A DNA stretch of 64,000 bases from Jeotgalibacillus sp. S-D1 (GCF_004358665.1 NZ_SMZR01000003.1:186001-250000), one strand, 5' to 3'; positions 1-8,906 are shown, counted from the stretch's first letter. A program made the numbers and translations. Notes: generated by a model not told the origin, from the sequence alone.

Positions 1-297
<297 letters not shown>

Positions 298-344
298 ACG
301 AAAAAAGCTTAGGACAAAACAGTATCATAATTTTAAATGTGGTG

Positions 345-430
345 GTTGATTTCCACTGCTGGCACTCGCTTTCCGTGGGGCTCACCGTCCGCCCCGCGGA
401 AAGCCTCCGTCTGCAGCGGAAATGAACCGG
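345..430. repeat. Dispersed imperfect-palindrome repeat, copy A (short form)
   Basis: One of the GC-rich dispersed repeats of this window. It starts GTTGATTTCC and ends GGAAATGAACC. The centre folds as CTTTCCGTGGGG against GCCCCGCGGAAAG. It looks like an internally deleted form of the ~130 bp copies at 5614, 12602 and 55666. It lies between two convergent genes, the amylase and a methyltransferase, and may act as a terminator there (inference). Confidence 0.75.
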
Positions 431-482
431 CCCCCATTTTAAGACTTTCAATATACCTTCGCTACCTCATATTATTCTCAGA

Positions 483-1088
483 CTATCCCAAACGGTAAAT
501 TAAAAACCGTTCATTTTCGTTTTTCTCATAGAGGCCAGGTACCTTAACCTCCATTAAGAGATTAAAGGCTGTTTGATCGTTTAGATATTGCAGATATTCT
601 GCTGTAGGATAATAAAGAATAATGTCGATGGGACGCGGCTCTTTTTCATTGGATATGATGATATTATTCATCACCCTGATAAAGAGCTGAATGGAAAACG
701 GATTAAAAAAATAAAATTTATTCTGAGCTGACTCTACTTGGTATTCCTCTGCCAGACATCGTTCAAATCGAATGTTTGCTTCAGCGTTTTTTCTTTTGGC
801 GAGGTAGCTTGCCTGATTTTCAAGCGCCTCCTGATATAAGTGGCCGCTTGCTTCAATTCCAGTAACGGACAAGCCTGTTCGGTGATGAAGAAAAAAAGAT
901 ACCCTCCCTTTCCCGCAGCCGTAATCCACTAATTCATCTTTTTTTGACAACGTATATTCCCTGCACAGCGCTTCAAGCGCTTCGTAGGGTGTGGCCTCAT
1001 ATTGATTTTGATGGACGCTGCTGCTTAACACATGCAATCCGTTTGTAGGATTAATTCTCAGCAGTCTGTCATATTCGTGATCATTCAT
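483..1088 (-). CDS. Class I SAM-dependent methyltransferase
   Basis: A 201-residue protein. The SAM-binding glycine motif VDYGCGKGRVSFF lies at residues 54-66 and is followed by an acidic residue in GIEAS (about 79), as in Rossmann-fold methyltransferases. The motif FFNPFS near residue 128 occupies the place of the motif-IV catalytic loop. The substrate cannot be deduced. The start at 1088 is backed by AAGGAG eight to nine bases upstream. The gene lies just downstream of yitT on the same strand (25-base gap) and may be co-transcribed with tetR-yitT. The family is common and functionally diverse, so only the general class is secure. Confidence 0.8.
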   Translation of the reverse strand: MNDHEYDRLLRINPTNGLHVLSSSVHQNQYEATPYEALEALCREYTLSKKDELVDYGCGKGRVSFFLHHRTGLSVTGIEASGHLYQEALENQASYLAKRKNAEANIRFERCLAEEYQVESAQNKFYFFNPFSIQLFIRVMNNIIISNEKEPRPIDIILYYPTAEYLQYLNDQTAFNLLMEVKVPGLYEKNENERFLIYRLG

Positions 1089-1113
1089 TAGCTGGTCTCC
1101 TTACATTCTTAGA

Positions 1114-1998
1114 TCAATGAATGTCTTTTTTCTTAAATCTCCCGCCGCGCACCTCTGTAATGTCCGCGACCGCCAAAAAGGCCGTGGGATCCAGTTCATC
1201 TACAAGAGACTTCAGCTTTGCTTCTTCCAGTCTGGTGACGATGCAAAACACCACTTTTTTTGTATCACCCGAGTAAGCTCCCTCACCGTGAAAATAGGTA
1301 ACGCCTCTTCCAAGCCTTGCATTGATGGCATCTCCAATTTCCTGGTATTCGTCGCTGATAATCCAGGCTGATTTTGACTGTTCCATTCCCTGTACGACGG
1401 CGTCAATTGATTTAGAGGCAACAACATACGCCAGTATGGAATACATCGCACGGTCCCAGCTAAACACAAACCCTGCCGCACTTAAAATAAACAGGTTAAA
1501 GAACATCACAATTTCGCCTACTGAGAACGGCACTTTTTTATTAATTAAGATTGCCAATATTTCCGTGCCATCCAACGCACCGCCGTAGCGGATCACAAGG
1601 CCAATCCCAAGTCCAAGTACCATACCGCCAAAAAAGGTGGCCAGCAGAATGTCATCTGTAAAAGCAGGTACGGGATGCAGCAGCACAGTAAAGATTGATA
1701 GCAGCAAGATGCCAAATGTAGTAGATACTGCAAAGGTTTTACCAATTTGTTTGTATCCGATATAGACAAATGGAAGGTTCAATACAAAGAGAACAATTCC
1801 AAGTTTTAATCCGGTAATGTGCGAGAGCATGATGGAGATACCGGTAATTCCGCCATCAATAACCTGGTTTGGAACCAGAAAGATTTCAAGCCCAACGGCC
1901 ATTAATAAAGCCCCGATGCTGATGGCTATTCCCCGTTTAACGATGGCCGCAGGGGATAATTTACTATGTTTTATTTTCTTATGAGTGTCGTTATTCAT
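1114..1998 (-). CDS. YitT family membrane protein (DUF161/DUF2179)
   Basis: 294 residues. A basic N-terminal tail of about 20 residues precedes about five transmembrane segments (roughly residues 20-200; the DUF161 or YitT_membrane part, with Gly-rich turns such as GGALDGTEIL). A soluble DUF2179 domain follows (about 225-285, containing GRGVTYFHGEGAYSG). Members are inner-membrane proteins of unknown transport role and are abundant in Bacilli. The start overlaps the stop of the upstream TetR gene by 8 bases, so the two genes are translationally linked and the regulator probably controls this membrane protein. Confidence 0.9.
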   Translation of the reverse strand: MNNDTHKKIKHSKLSPAAIVKRGIAISIGALLMAVGLEIFLVPNQVIDGGITGISIMLSHITGLKLGIVLFVLNLPFVYIGYKQIGKTFAVSTTFGILLLSIFTVLLHPVPAFTDDILLATFFGGMVLGLGIGLVIRYGGALDGTEILAILINKKVPFSVGEIVMFFNLFILSAAGFVFSWDRAMYSILAYVVASKSIDAVVQGMEQSKSAWIISDEYQEIGDAINARLGRGVTYFHGEGAYSGDTKKVVFCIVTRLEEAKLKSLVDELDPTAFLAVADITEVRGGRFKKKDIH

Positions 1999-2599
1999 TT
2001 CGGCAAAGACCTTTCTTCAATAGATGAATTTCCATTTGATAATTGTTTAGCGCTTCTTCAAAAGACAAATCACGCGAAAATTTCTCAACAATGCTGTGAA
2101 AGGTCACCGCAATGACAATTTGCAGAAGATGATACAGCTCTTTATCATTCTCGGCATTGAGTTTATCCTTATTGATTAACGCCGTCATTTTTTTGAAATT
2201 CTCTGTCCGGTCGCTGTCATTGATCATTCCGGCAAAGGAGTTTTCTATTTTATGTGTCATATTTAAAAAAGCATTTTTTAAAAAGTTGCTGTCGTCCTCA
2301 TTTTGAAGAACGGATGTAAATAAAGTAATCATGGAATCAAACAGGTCGCCATTATTCTTAGCCAGCGACAGTATAAAATCTGATTTTCTTTGTTTCGTTT
2401 GTTCATTTAACAGATAAAAGAATACGTCCTCTTTATCTTCAAAATACTGATAAAAGCTCCCGCGGGAGATGCCGGCGGATTTAATAATATTTGATATTGA
2501 GGCTTCCGATAAAGGAGCTCTGGAAAATTCCTTTTTTGCTGAGGCAATTAATGTTTGTTTTTTATCTTCTGATAAATTATAAAATGTCAGTTTTGGCAA
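1991..2599 (-). CDS. TetR/AcrR family regulator
   Basis: 202 residues. The N-terminal helix-turn-helix is typical: a segment with AKKEFSRAPLSEASISNIIKSAG is followed by ISRGSFYQYFEDKEDVFFYLL (about residues 18-62). The C-terminal ligand domain is not conserved enough to name an effector. The start is a TTG codon at 2599 with AAGGGAGA eight bases upstream. It overlaps yitT by 8 bases, so the pair forms an operon. The nearby palindromic operators before relP (3541-3620) are of a TetR type, but nothing in the sequence proves that this protein binds them. Confidence 0.88.
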   Translation of the reverse strand: MPKLTFYNLSEDKKQTLIASAKKEFSRAPLSEASISNIIKSAGISRGSFYQYFEDKEDVFFYLLNEQTKQRKSDFILSLAKNNGDLFDSMITLFTSVLQNEDDSNFLKNAFLNMTHKIENSFAGMINDSDRTENFKKMTALINKDKLNAENDKELYHLLQIVIAVTFHSIVEKFSRDLSFEEALNNYQMEIHLLKKGLCRNE

Positions 2600-2638
2600 A
2601 ACAATGTCTCCCTTGCTCGTTTACGTAGTGTCTATTCA

Positions 2639-3379
2639 TTATTTTACAATTCCTGTGCTGAAAAAGTCAGGAGGAAGGAAGAAACGTTCCTTATCAATTA
2701 ACAGCTCCTGCAAATCCTCTTCCGTGCTGACGGTATCTTTAAACTGATTCATTTCTTTTTGAATGCCTTCCATTTTTTGATCCAGCTGTGCCGCTGAAAT
2801 GGCGGCTTCCTTCAGCTCGTCAACTAATTTCTGAGGAACATCTTTATTATATTTGTAATAGATTTTGTGCTCTAAGCTCGCCCAAAAATCCATGGCAATC
2901 GTTCTGATTTGAACTTCAACACAGACATTTTCCACTCTGTCGGACATAAATACAGGAACCTCCAATAAAAGATGCAGGCTCTGGTAACCATTCGGTTTAG
3001 GACTTTTAATATAATCTTTCACTTCACATACCTTAATGTCCTGCTGGTTTTGCAGCATATTGCTCAGCTCGTAAATATCAGAAATAAAAGAACAGGTAAT
3101 GCGTATTCCCGCTATATCTTTAATGTTTTCCTTAATTTTCGGCAAGGTAAATGGGTACCCTTTTTTATGCACTTTTTTAATGATGCTTTCAGGTGATTTG
3201 ATTCGTGAACTGACATGCTCAATTGGATTGTAATCATGAATGTAATGGAATTCCTGTTTTAGAATATCAATCTTTGTGTTTAATTCAGCTAACGCGAACT
3301 TATACATCATCATAAACCGGACCAGCTCATTTTTTAGTTCTTTCATTTGTTTACCACTGCTTACTTCTTTTACTCCCAT
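2639..3379 (-). CDS. relP: Small alarmone synthetase RelP (YwaC-like GTP pyrophosphokinase)
   Basis: The protein closely matches B. subtilis YwaC/RelP rather than RelQ. Shared blocks include YNPIEHVSSRIKSPESI, IKDIAGIRITCSFISDIY, YIKSPKPNGYQSLHL and VEVQIRTIAMDFWASLEHK. It is a RelA_SpoT synthetase domain without a hydrolase domain, making (p)ppGpp from ATP and GDP/GTP in the cytoplasm. The frame is open back to 3454. I prefer the start at 3379 (MGVKEV...) because GAGAGG lies eight to nine bases before it and similarity to YwaC begins just downstream. A promoter with three palindromic operators and a possible 39-codon leader ORF lie upstream. YwaC is stress-induced (cell wall, ECF sigma) in B. 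subtilis; here a repressor-type control is suggested. Confidence 0.92.
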   Translation of the reverse strand: MGVKEVSSGKQMKELKNELVRFMMMYKFALAELNTKIDILKQEFHYIHDYNPIEHVSSRIKSPESIIKKVHKKGYPFTLPKIKENIKDIAGIRITCSFISDIYELSNMLQNQQDIKVCEVKDYIKSPKPNGYQSLHLLLEVPVFMSDRVENVCVEVQIRTIAMDFWASLEHKIYYKYNKDVPQKLVDELKEAAISAAQLDQKMEGIQKEMNQFKDTVSTEEDLQELLIDKERFFLPPDFFSTGIVK

Positions 3380-3404
3380 TTTTCCGTTCCTCTCTCTGAA
3401 GACT

Positions 3405-3524
3405 CTATATGACACGGCTTGGTTTAGTGACAGGCCTTTTACATAAAGACGCATTAACTCCCTGCTTTTGTAATTCCAATGTAAGTTTTTTCAGTCGATC
3501 CAAATAAGAAAACTCTTTTTGCAT
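3405..3524 (-). CDS. Possible 39-residue leader ORF upstream of relP
   Basis: An ATG at 3524 is preceded by GAGGTG with normal spacing. The frame runs 39 codons (begins MQKEFSYLDRLKKL, ends PSRVI) and stops 25 bases before the preferred relP start. It sits directly downstream of the relP promoter and operator O1, so it would be the first ORF of the transcript. I recognise no family. It could be a leader peptide coupling translation to relP, a small protein, or chance. The good ribosome site and position are the only support. Confidence 0.4.
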   Translation of the reverse strand: MQKEFSYLDRLKKLTLELQKQGVNASLCKRPVTKPSRVI

Positions 3525-3540
3525 CCTTTTCACCTCTGTT

Positions 3541-3620
3541 GTGACACTGTGTCACATGTCTATGTTCTTATTCTATATGACAGAGTGTCATATGTCAACC
3601 AAAAAGTGACACCGTGTCAC
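3541..3620 (-). promoter_or_regulatory. relP promoter with three TetR-type palindromic operators
   Basis: On the minus strand TTGACA (3593-3598), a 17-base spacer and TAGAAT (3570-3575) form a near-consensus sigma-A promoter. Three near-identical palindromes are present: GTGACACTGTGTCAC (3541-3555), ATGACAGAGTGTCAT (3577-3591, filling the promoter spacer) and GTGACACCGTGTCAC (3606-3620). Their centres are 36 and 29 bases apart. The layout is that of strong repression by a dimeric regulator, and the outer site also faces the divergent SDR gene at 3718. The regulator is unidentified; the TetR at 1991-2599 is the nearest candidate. Confidence 0.8.
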
Positions 3621-3717
3621 TTTAATGGCATCCTGCAAAAAAGCACCCCTATGTTTTCTCCGCCTAATAATGGTGAATAAACATAAGGCAGAGTAAAAAT
3701 AGAAAGGATGATAATAC

Positions 3718-4437
3718 ATGCAATCCCTAAAAGGTAAAAAAGTTTTAATTACAGGCGGAAGCCGTGGAATTGGAGGCGCAACAGCGATTGCACTTGCAAA
3801 GGAAGGGGCTGAACTTGGCCTGATCGCCCGATCGGAGGAAAGCTTTGATTCGATTCGAGGTGAACTGACAGAAATCGGGGCAGTCTTTGCCGTTGCTGCA
3901 GCAGATGTTTCACGTGAAACAATGGTTCAGCAGGCAGTGACAAAACTGGAGCAGGAACTCGGTTCATTCGACGTTATTATTAATAATGCAGGAGTAGGCG
4001 TTTACGGATCATTTATGGAGCTTACAACAGATGAGTGGAGAAAAGTTCTTGATACAAACGTGATGGGGATTGTGCATGTAACTAAAGCTGCCCTTCCAGG
4101 CATGATTGAGAAAAACCGCGGAGATATTATTAATATTTCTTCTATGTCCGGTCTTAAAGGGACGGAAGGATCAAGTGCTTACAGCGCATCAAAATTTGCC
4201 GTCATTGGAATGAGCGAATCACTCATGCAGGAAGTCCGCCGCAATAATATCCGGGTAAGTGTTTTAACACCAAGTCTGGTGGAAACAGACCTGACACGCG
4301 GAAATAATTCGAACGACCGAAATCCTGAGAAATTTATGCAGGCAGAAGATGTCGCTGAATACATTGTTAGTTTACTGAAGCTTGAACAGCGGACATTTAT
4401 TAAGACCTCTCAACTTTGGGGAACAAACCCGTTTTAA
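3718..4437 (+). CDS. Short-chain dehydrogenase/reductase (3-ketoacyl-ACP reductase-like)
   Basis: 239 residues with a classical SDR fold. The cofactor motif TGGSRGIGGA is at about residues 12-21, NNAG near 90, the catalytic Ser in NISSMSG, and Tyr/Lys in YSASK (about 157-161). A basic residue after the first strand (ARS) suggests NADPH. The start follows AAAGGATG. The gene is divergent from relP across the operator region, and a rho-independent terminator (4447-4488) ends the unit, so it is monocistronic. The substrate is unknown. The C-terminal ending SQLWGTNPF is seen in the small FabG/YvaG-like cytosolic SDRs of Bacilli. Confidence 0.85.
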   Translation: MQSLKGKKVLITGGSRGIGGATAIALAKEGAELGLIARSEESFDSIRGELTEIGAVFAVAAADVSRETMVQQAVTKLEQELGSFDVIINNAGVGVYGSFMELTTDEWRKVLDTNVMGIVHVTKAALPGMIEKNRGDIINISSMSGLKGTEGSSAYSASKFAVIGMSESLMQEVRRNNIRVSVLTPSLVETDLTRGNNSNDRNPEKFMQAEDVAEYIVSLLKLEQRTFIKTSQLWGTNPF

Positions 4438-4446
4438 ATGATTAAA

Positions 4447-4488
4447 GGGTACGGCATAAAGGGAATTCCCCCTGCCGTACCCCTTTTT
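4447..4488 (+). terminator. Rho-independent terminator of the SDR gene
   Basis: GGGTACGGCA (4447-4456) pairs exactly with TGCCGTACCC (4473-4482) and is followed by a T-rich tract. It lies ten bases after the stop codon. Confidence 0.9.
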
Positions 4489-4514
4489 ATTTTTATGGTG
4501 TTTTACACTAATCA

Positions 4515-5417
4515 TTAGATGCTTTTGCGCTTTAAGATTAAATCACTTGCAGTGCGCAGCTTATTAAATTCCGGCGCAGCAATTCCCGCCCTGATGGTCA
4601 TGCTGGAAGATCGATAGAATAAAGGATTGGTCTGATAGAGTCTGTCTTCGAATTCAATCCCCGTTAAGTCACTGACTGTCCGTAATGGAACCTGGTAGCT
4701 TTCAAGATTTTCCAATGTGCTTCCGACGTTGTCTGTCCAAAATTCATCCTGCTTTACGATAAAGGCTGCAGAGTGCAGTGTATTGGAAGAATCAGCATAA
4801 AACATTGCTTTCCAAAAGCCTGCTGGAATCTTTATACCACAACCCGGCTTTTGACCGGTGCCGCAATATTCCTGATCATTCCCGGTGAAAATAGGACCGG
4901 TGAAAATGGAAAGTTTATTTTGAACATTATCTTCGTTATTCAGCATCCACTCTTCTATTTCATTCCAAATCCCCTGATTTATTTGGGCGTTTTGCAGGAC
5001 AATATTTGCCCAGCAGAATGAATCATAATTTCCTTTTACTGCTTCTTCCATACTTCCCCAGCACACATCTCTTCTTCTGACCATATGTCCGCGATCCCAG
5101 TTATTATTTCGGTACAGTTCGTTTCCAACTTGGTTTTCCTGGCCGATGCGCAAGTCAAAATGCCAATCTGAATTTCCCCTGGTCACTTCCTTCATTAAAT
5201 TCCGGTCCACATTATTCGCCCCATAAATTAGAAAACGGCGGCTTTTATTCATGACAATGGAAAAATGCATAAAAGGGAATTGCTGACCTTCATTCAGTGC
5301 CTGCATTGCAGTTTCACCAGTCAGATTTGGCAACGGCACGCTGTTGTCCCCGCCTAAAAAGTCTGTATCAAAGCCTTCACTCACAGCTCTCCGCCTCCTT
5401 TGACTCACCCGTTTCAT
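4515..5417 (-). CDS. DNA/RNA non-specific endonuclease (NUC1 family), no signal peptide
   Basis: 300 residues. The diagnostic motif WDRGHM (DRGH at 108-111, catalytic His 111) is followed by WANIVLQNAQINQGIW (about 136-151), which supplies the Asn/Gln residues that bind Mg in Serratia-type nucleases. The rest fits the beta-beta-alpha-metal nuclease fold (PF01223). The N-terminus is Arg-rich (MKRVSQRRRR) and has no hydrophobic signal segment, lipobox or anchor, unlike most secreted family members. No obvious immunity or inhibitor gene is adjacent. It may act in the cytoplasm, in the forespore, or leave by a non-classical route (inference). It converges on the SDR gene at 3718. Confidence 0.87.
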   Translation of the reverse strand: MKRVSQRRRRAVSEGFDTDFLGGDNSVPLPNLTGETAMQALNEGQQFPFMHFSIVMNKSRRFLIYGANNVDRNLMKEVTRGNSDWHFDLRIGQENQVGNELYRNNNWDRGHMVRRRDVCWGSMEEAVKGNYDSFCWANIVLQNAQINQGIWNEIEEWMLNNEDNVQNKLSIFTGPIFTGNDQEYCGTGQKPGCGIKIPAGFWKAMFYADSSNTLHSAAFIVKQDEFWTDNVGSTLENLESYQVPLRTVSDLTGIEFEDRLYQTNPLFYRSSSMTIRAGIAAPEFNKLRTASDLILKRKSI

Positions 5418-5554
5418 TATTTAACAGGCTGTATACTAAATTCTACATAGTGAGCAGCGACTCCTTTGTCGTAATCGAAACTTTACATTCATATGTCAAT
5501 TTCCAGTATATCTATCACCTGCTTTCAATTCTGACCAATATTAAACTTTAAATG

Positions 5555-5588
5555 AAAAATGACCCTGTGTTTGAACAGAGTCATTTTT
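5555..5588. terminator. Bidirectional terminator-like hairpin
   Basis: AAAAATGACCCTGT pairs with ACAGAGTCATTTTT with one mismatch. A- and T-runs on both sides allow termination in either direction, most probably for the mel operon arriving from the right. Confidence 0.7.
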
Positions 5589-5613
5589 CTATTTACAAAT
5601 TATAAAACACTTA

Positions 5614-5742
5614 GGTTAATTGTAGCGGAAGGCGGGACTCCTGCGGGATGAAGCGGGACAGGTGAGACCCCGCAGAGCTGCAAGCTCGAGGAGGCTCACC
5701 GCACGCCCCGCGGAAAGCCTCGCCTGCAGCGGAAATTAACCG
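5614..5742. repeat. Dispersed imperfect-palindrome repeat, copy B
   Basis: Ends are perfect inverted repeats (GGTTAATT and AATTAACC), followed inwards by AGCGGAAGGC and GCCTGCAGCGGAA. The interior contains CTCCTGCGGGA, GGTGAGACCCCGC and GGCTCACCGC. It is the same family as copies at 345, 12602 and 55666. Confidence 0.85.
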
Positions 5743-5749
5743 GTCTCCT

Positions 5750-6580
5750 TTACCCCTTCACACTTCCCGCTGCTAGTCCTTCAATAAAGAACCGCTGTAA
5801 GAATAGGAATACGATGATCATTGGCAATGAAGCCAATAAAGCCGCTGCTGCAACCAGGTTTAGCTGGCTGCCGTTTTGTCCAAAGAAGCTTGCAAGAACC
5901 ACAGTCAGCGTTTGAACACTTGAATCCTGCAGGAAGAAGATGGCAAATTGATAATCGTTCCAAATATAAACAGAGGAGATAATGAGCACAGTTGCAGTAA
6001 TCGGCTTTAAAAGAGGGAAAATAATTTTAAAGAAGATCTTCAGTGTGCTTGCTCCATCAATTTTCGCCGCTTCCTCAAGCTCTTTTGGAATGGTCGACCG
6101 AATAAATCCAGCATAAAGGAAAATAGTTAATGGCAGAAAAGCCGCAACATTATTTAATACCGCTACTATATGTGTATTCATTAATCCAAAATTTACGACA
6201 AGGCGATATAACGGTACAAGAGCAGTTAAAGGAGGAATAACCATGACTCCTACAAACAGGATATATACAAATTTATTGAGCTTTGTCGTTCTTCTGGCCA
6301 AAGCATAAGCAGCCATCGATCCAAAAAGGATAAGAAGTACAGCCGCAGAAAATGTAATGATCGCTGTATTGGTAAAGGCATTGGCAAGTCCAGCCTGCTC
6401 CCAGGCCAGCGCAAAGTTCTCCAGGTTAAAATAATCCGGAAACGACCATTTTGAAGTAAAATCACCCATTTGTTTTAATGAATTCGTAAGCAGGATGTAA
6501 AATGGAATAAGGTGAAATGCTGTAATAACAAGAGCCAGACCAGTAAGCAGCCACTTTTTACTTGAAGATTGCCGATTCAT
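5750..6580 (-). CDS. melC: Alpha-galactoside ABC transporter permease MelC
   Basis: 276 residues, MalG/AraQ-type permease with six transmembrane segments. The cytoplasmic EAA loop is visible as LEEAAKIDGASTLKIFFKI followed by IFPLLKP (about residues 168-193). It pairs with MelD to form the channel of a CUT1 sugar importer. Its ATG overlaps the melD stop (TAATG), so the genes are translationally coupled. No ATPase gene lies in the locus; as in B. subtilis, a shared MsmX-type ATPase encoded elsewhere is presumably used (established for that family, inferred here). Last gene of the operon. Confidence 0.88.
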   Translation of the reverse strand: MNRQSSSKKWLLTGLALVITAFHLIPFYILLTNSLKQMGDFTSKWSFPDYFNLENFALAWEQAGLANAFTNTAIITFSAAVLLILFGSMAAYALARRTTKLNKFVYILFVGVMVIPPLTALVPLYRLVVNFGLMNTHIVAVLNNVAAFLPLTIFLYAGFIRSTIPKELEEAAKIDGASTLKIFFKIIFPLLKPITATVLIISSVYIWNDYQFAIFFLQDSSVQTLTVVLASFFGQNGSQLNLVAAAALLASLPMIIVFLFLQRFFIEGLAAGSVKG

Positions 6581-7509
6581 TATGCCTCAACCTCTTTTCG
6601 TTTAAAGTAAATTAGTGCCGACATACTGATAATCAATATAATAAGAGCCATCAGTACACCCTGTGTTGCTGCATAACCTGCATCCTGTCTTGCAAAGTAC
6701 AAGTTGTACATAAAGGTGGACATCGATTGAGATGCGTTGCCTGGACCGCCATTTGTTAACGCGACAATCACATCAAATAATTTCAGTCCCCCGATAATAT
6801 TCAGTACGATATTAATCGTAATGGAAGGCATCAATAGCGGCAGGGTAACCGCCTTGAATTTTTGCCATGCAGACGCACCATCAATATTTGCTGCTTCATA
6901 GTAATCTTTTGAAATACTTTGAAGACCTGCAAGGTAAATAATCATGGCGATGCCGACAAACTGAAATGTGTTAACGAACACAATGATGTATGGATTAACT
7001 GCTGGATCACTTAGAACGTTGATTGGTTCCATGCCGAACAGTATAAAAATGTCATTGAGCGCCCCGCCATTATAAGCAAAGAAGAAATACCATATGTAAC
7101 CCATAATGAGCGGACTGATGATGACCGGAAGATAAATAATTGTCCGGGTTAGAGTGCGTACTTTTAAATGATGATTGAGCAATAATGCGTATCCTAGTCC
7201 AATGATATTTTGCAATATTGTACTGCCGATACCATATAGCAATGTATTTTTTACGACCAGCCATGTATCAGGGTCAGCAAACATCCTTTTATATTGGTCA
7301 AATCCAATATAATCGTAAGCCTGAGAGAAACCGTTCCAATTGGTAAAAGATATTCGAATCCCATCAAGGAATGGAAAAATAATAAATAGAAATACGATCA
7401 GCACACTTGGCAGGTACATCCACCACAATGAAGAATCTCCGCGCTTTTTTCTTTTTCTCTTACTTTCAGTTTTTGCTCTAACCGAACCCTTCGTCAGCGT
7501 TTGAACCAT
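6580..7509 (-). CDS. melD: Alpha-galactoside ABC transporter permease MelD
   Basis: 309 residues, MalF/UgpA-type permease. A basic N-terminal tail ([15 protein letters not shown]) precedes six predicted membrane segments. The EAA loop [19 protein letters not shown] is followed by TLPLLMP near residue 215. It pairs with MelC. It lies 66 bases downstream of the binding-protein gene and overlaps melC by TAATG. The assignment to alpha-galactosides comes from melA in the same cluster; permease sequences alone would only say sugar. Confidence 0.87.
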   Translation of the reverse strand: MVQTLTKGSVRAKTESKRKRKKRGDSSLWWMYLPSVLIVFLFIIFPFLDGIRISFTNWNGFSQAYDYIGFDQYKRMFADPDTWLVVKNTLLYGIGSTILQNIIGLGYALLLNHHLKVRTLTRTIIYLPVIISPLIMGYIWYFFFAYNGGALNDIFILFGMEPINVLSDPAVNPYIIVFVNTFQFVGIAMIIYLAGLQSISKDYYEAANIDGASAWQKFKAVTLPLLMPSITINIVLNIIGGLKLFDVIVALTNGGPGNASQSMSTFMYNLYFARQDAGYAATQGVLMALIILIISMSALIYFKRKEVEA

Positions 7510-7575
7510 TTCCTCAACCCCTTTGCTGCATGATGGAAGGAAAAGAAGCTGTTCATGCTTCTCTTCCTCCTGCTG

Positions 7576-8829
7576 TTATTCGCTTCTCAAACGAGTGTAT
7601 TCCTGGGACATCTTGTCTGAAACCTGCTCCGGTGTAAGGGTGCCGGCAACTAATTCCTGACCGGTTGCGCCCATAGGATCCCACATGCCGCTTGGAAGAT
7701 AGAGACGGTCAAAGTAGGGCTGGATCTGTGTACCTTCGTACTGCTTATAAAATTCTGCGAAATAGTTATCGGCTTCTACATCTGTTAAAGCGTCCGGCAG
7801 AGAAGTTCCTTCAGCAAACTTTTTAGCGACCTCCGGCTGTGCGATGTATTCAATGAATTGCTTTGCTTCTTCTTTGTATTCAGAATTATTGGCTACGGCA
7901 AGAGTATGACGCTCTCCGCCAATCCAGCTTGGAGAATCTCCTTCATGGATAGGCGGCACTGGCATTGTGCCCATCTGCACATCCGGATTCAGACCCGTTA
8001 CTTCACGTCCCACTGAACCGTTCAGCATGACAAAAGCCACTTTATTTTGTGCCAGCAGTTCAGGGCCCATGGTTACTTGTGCCGTTAGCACATCTTTATT
8101 TAAAAGTTCTTTATCATTCATTTCCTTTAACTTTTCTGCCAGATACGTATAGTTGGACCAATCAAATGAACCGTCCAGCAGTTCCTCTTCATAACTGTTT
8201 TCTTCATCTGTAATCAGAAGCGGTGTAGCAAACTGATCAAAATATTGGCCGAATTGACTTTTATCTGCACCGCCCAGCCAAAGTGGGACGACTTCTCCAT
8301 TGCTTTTTTCTTTTACTTCTTCAAGCGCTGCTATAAATTCATCAAACGTAGCAGGGACTTCAATGCCATATTCATCAAGCAGTGTTTTATTGTAAGACAC
8401 CCCGTCCAGCGCCTGATTAATCGGATACGCATGGAGCTTCCCATCTTCATCTGTCAAAATAGGTTCCATTGCAGGGTCAAGCCTTGATGCCCAGTCCATG
8501 CTGCTTAAATCCTCTGTGTATTCACTGTACCGGCTTGTTGCCCAGCCATGTGTATCGAATAGGTCCGGCAGATCATTCGCTGCCATTTTGACACGGGCAA
8601 GATCTTCATAGCCATCACTCGGATAAGAGTCTTCGATATCAATGTCCGGATTTTCCTTTTCAAAATCCTTTACGATTTCCTTAAAGATATCCTGATCCGC
8701 TTTTGTAGTAGCTGTAGACATAAGCGTTAATTTAACTTGTCCTTCACCGCCGCTGCCGCTGCCCCCGCAGCCGGCAATAGCCATCATTGCTGAAATAGAT
8801 AGGACCGATATACCAATAGTCTTTTTCAT
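7576..8829 (-). CDS. melE: Alpha-galactoside-binding lipoprotein MelE
   Basis: 417 residues. The lipoprotein signal is MKKTIGISVLSISAMMAIAG with the lipidated Cys at residue 21, followed by a Gly/Ser linker. The rest is a family-1 extracellular solute-binding protein with typical segments such as IGGERHTLAVANNSEYKEEA. It would be anchored to the outer face of the membrane and deliver sugar to MelCD. It is preceded by the lacI gene (111-base gap) and followed by melD. Specificity for melibiose/raffinose-type sugars is inferred from the GH4 enzyme next door. Confidence 0.88.
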   Translation of the reverse strand: MKKTIGISVLSISAMMAIAGCGGSGSGGEGQVKLTLMSTATTKADQDIFKEIVKDFEKENPDIDIEDSYPSDGYEDLARVKMAANDLPDLFDTHGWATSRYSEYTEDLSSMDWASRLDPAMEPILTDEDGKLHAYPINQALDGVSYNKTLLDEYGIEVPATFDEFIAALEEVKEKSNGEVVPLWLGGADKSQFGQYFDQFATPLLITDEENSYEEELLDGSFDWSNYTYLAEKLKEMNDKELLNKDVLTAQVTMGPELLAQNKVAFVMLNGSVGREVTGLNPDVQMGTMPVPPIHEGDSPSWIGGERHTLAVANNSEYKEEAKQFIEYIAQPEVAKKFAEGTSLPDALTDVEADNYFAEFYKQYEGTQIQPYFDRLYLPSGMWDPMGATGQELVAGTLTPEQVSDKMSQEYTRLRSE

Positions 8830-8906
8830 TGTTTTTCCCCCTGTCTTAAGATGGTTTAATTTAATGGTGAATTACATCTGAAAAGCTTTTATTATGTTTT
8901 CCCTCT

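Larger units (their letters stand above)
5418..5749. other. Intergenic region: hairpin and dispersed repeat
   Basis: No supported gene. It holds the upstream region of the nuclease gene (no clear promoter seen), a bidirectional terminator-like hairpin at 5555-5588 and repeat copy B at 5614-5742, which almost touches the melC stop. Confidence 0.7.

Noticed and set aside
3379-3454. N-terminal extension of relP from 3454
   Set aside because: The extension lacks a properly spaced ribosome site and has no counterpart in YwaC, whereas 3379 has both.
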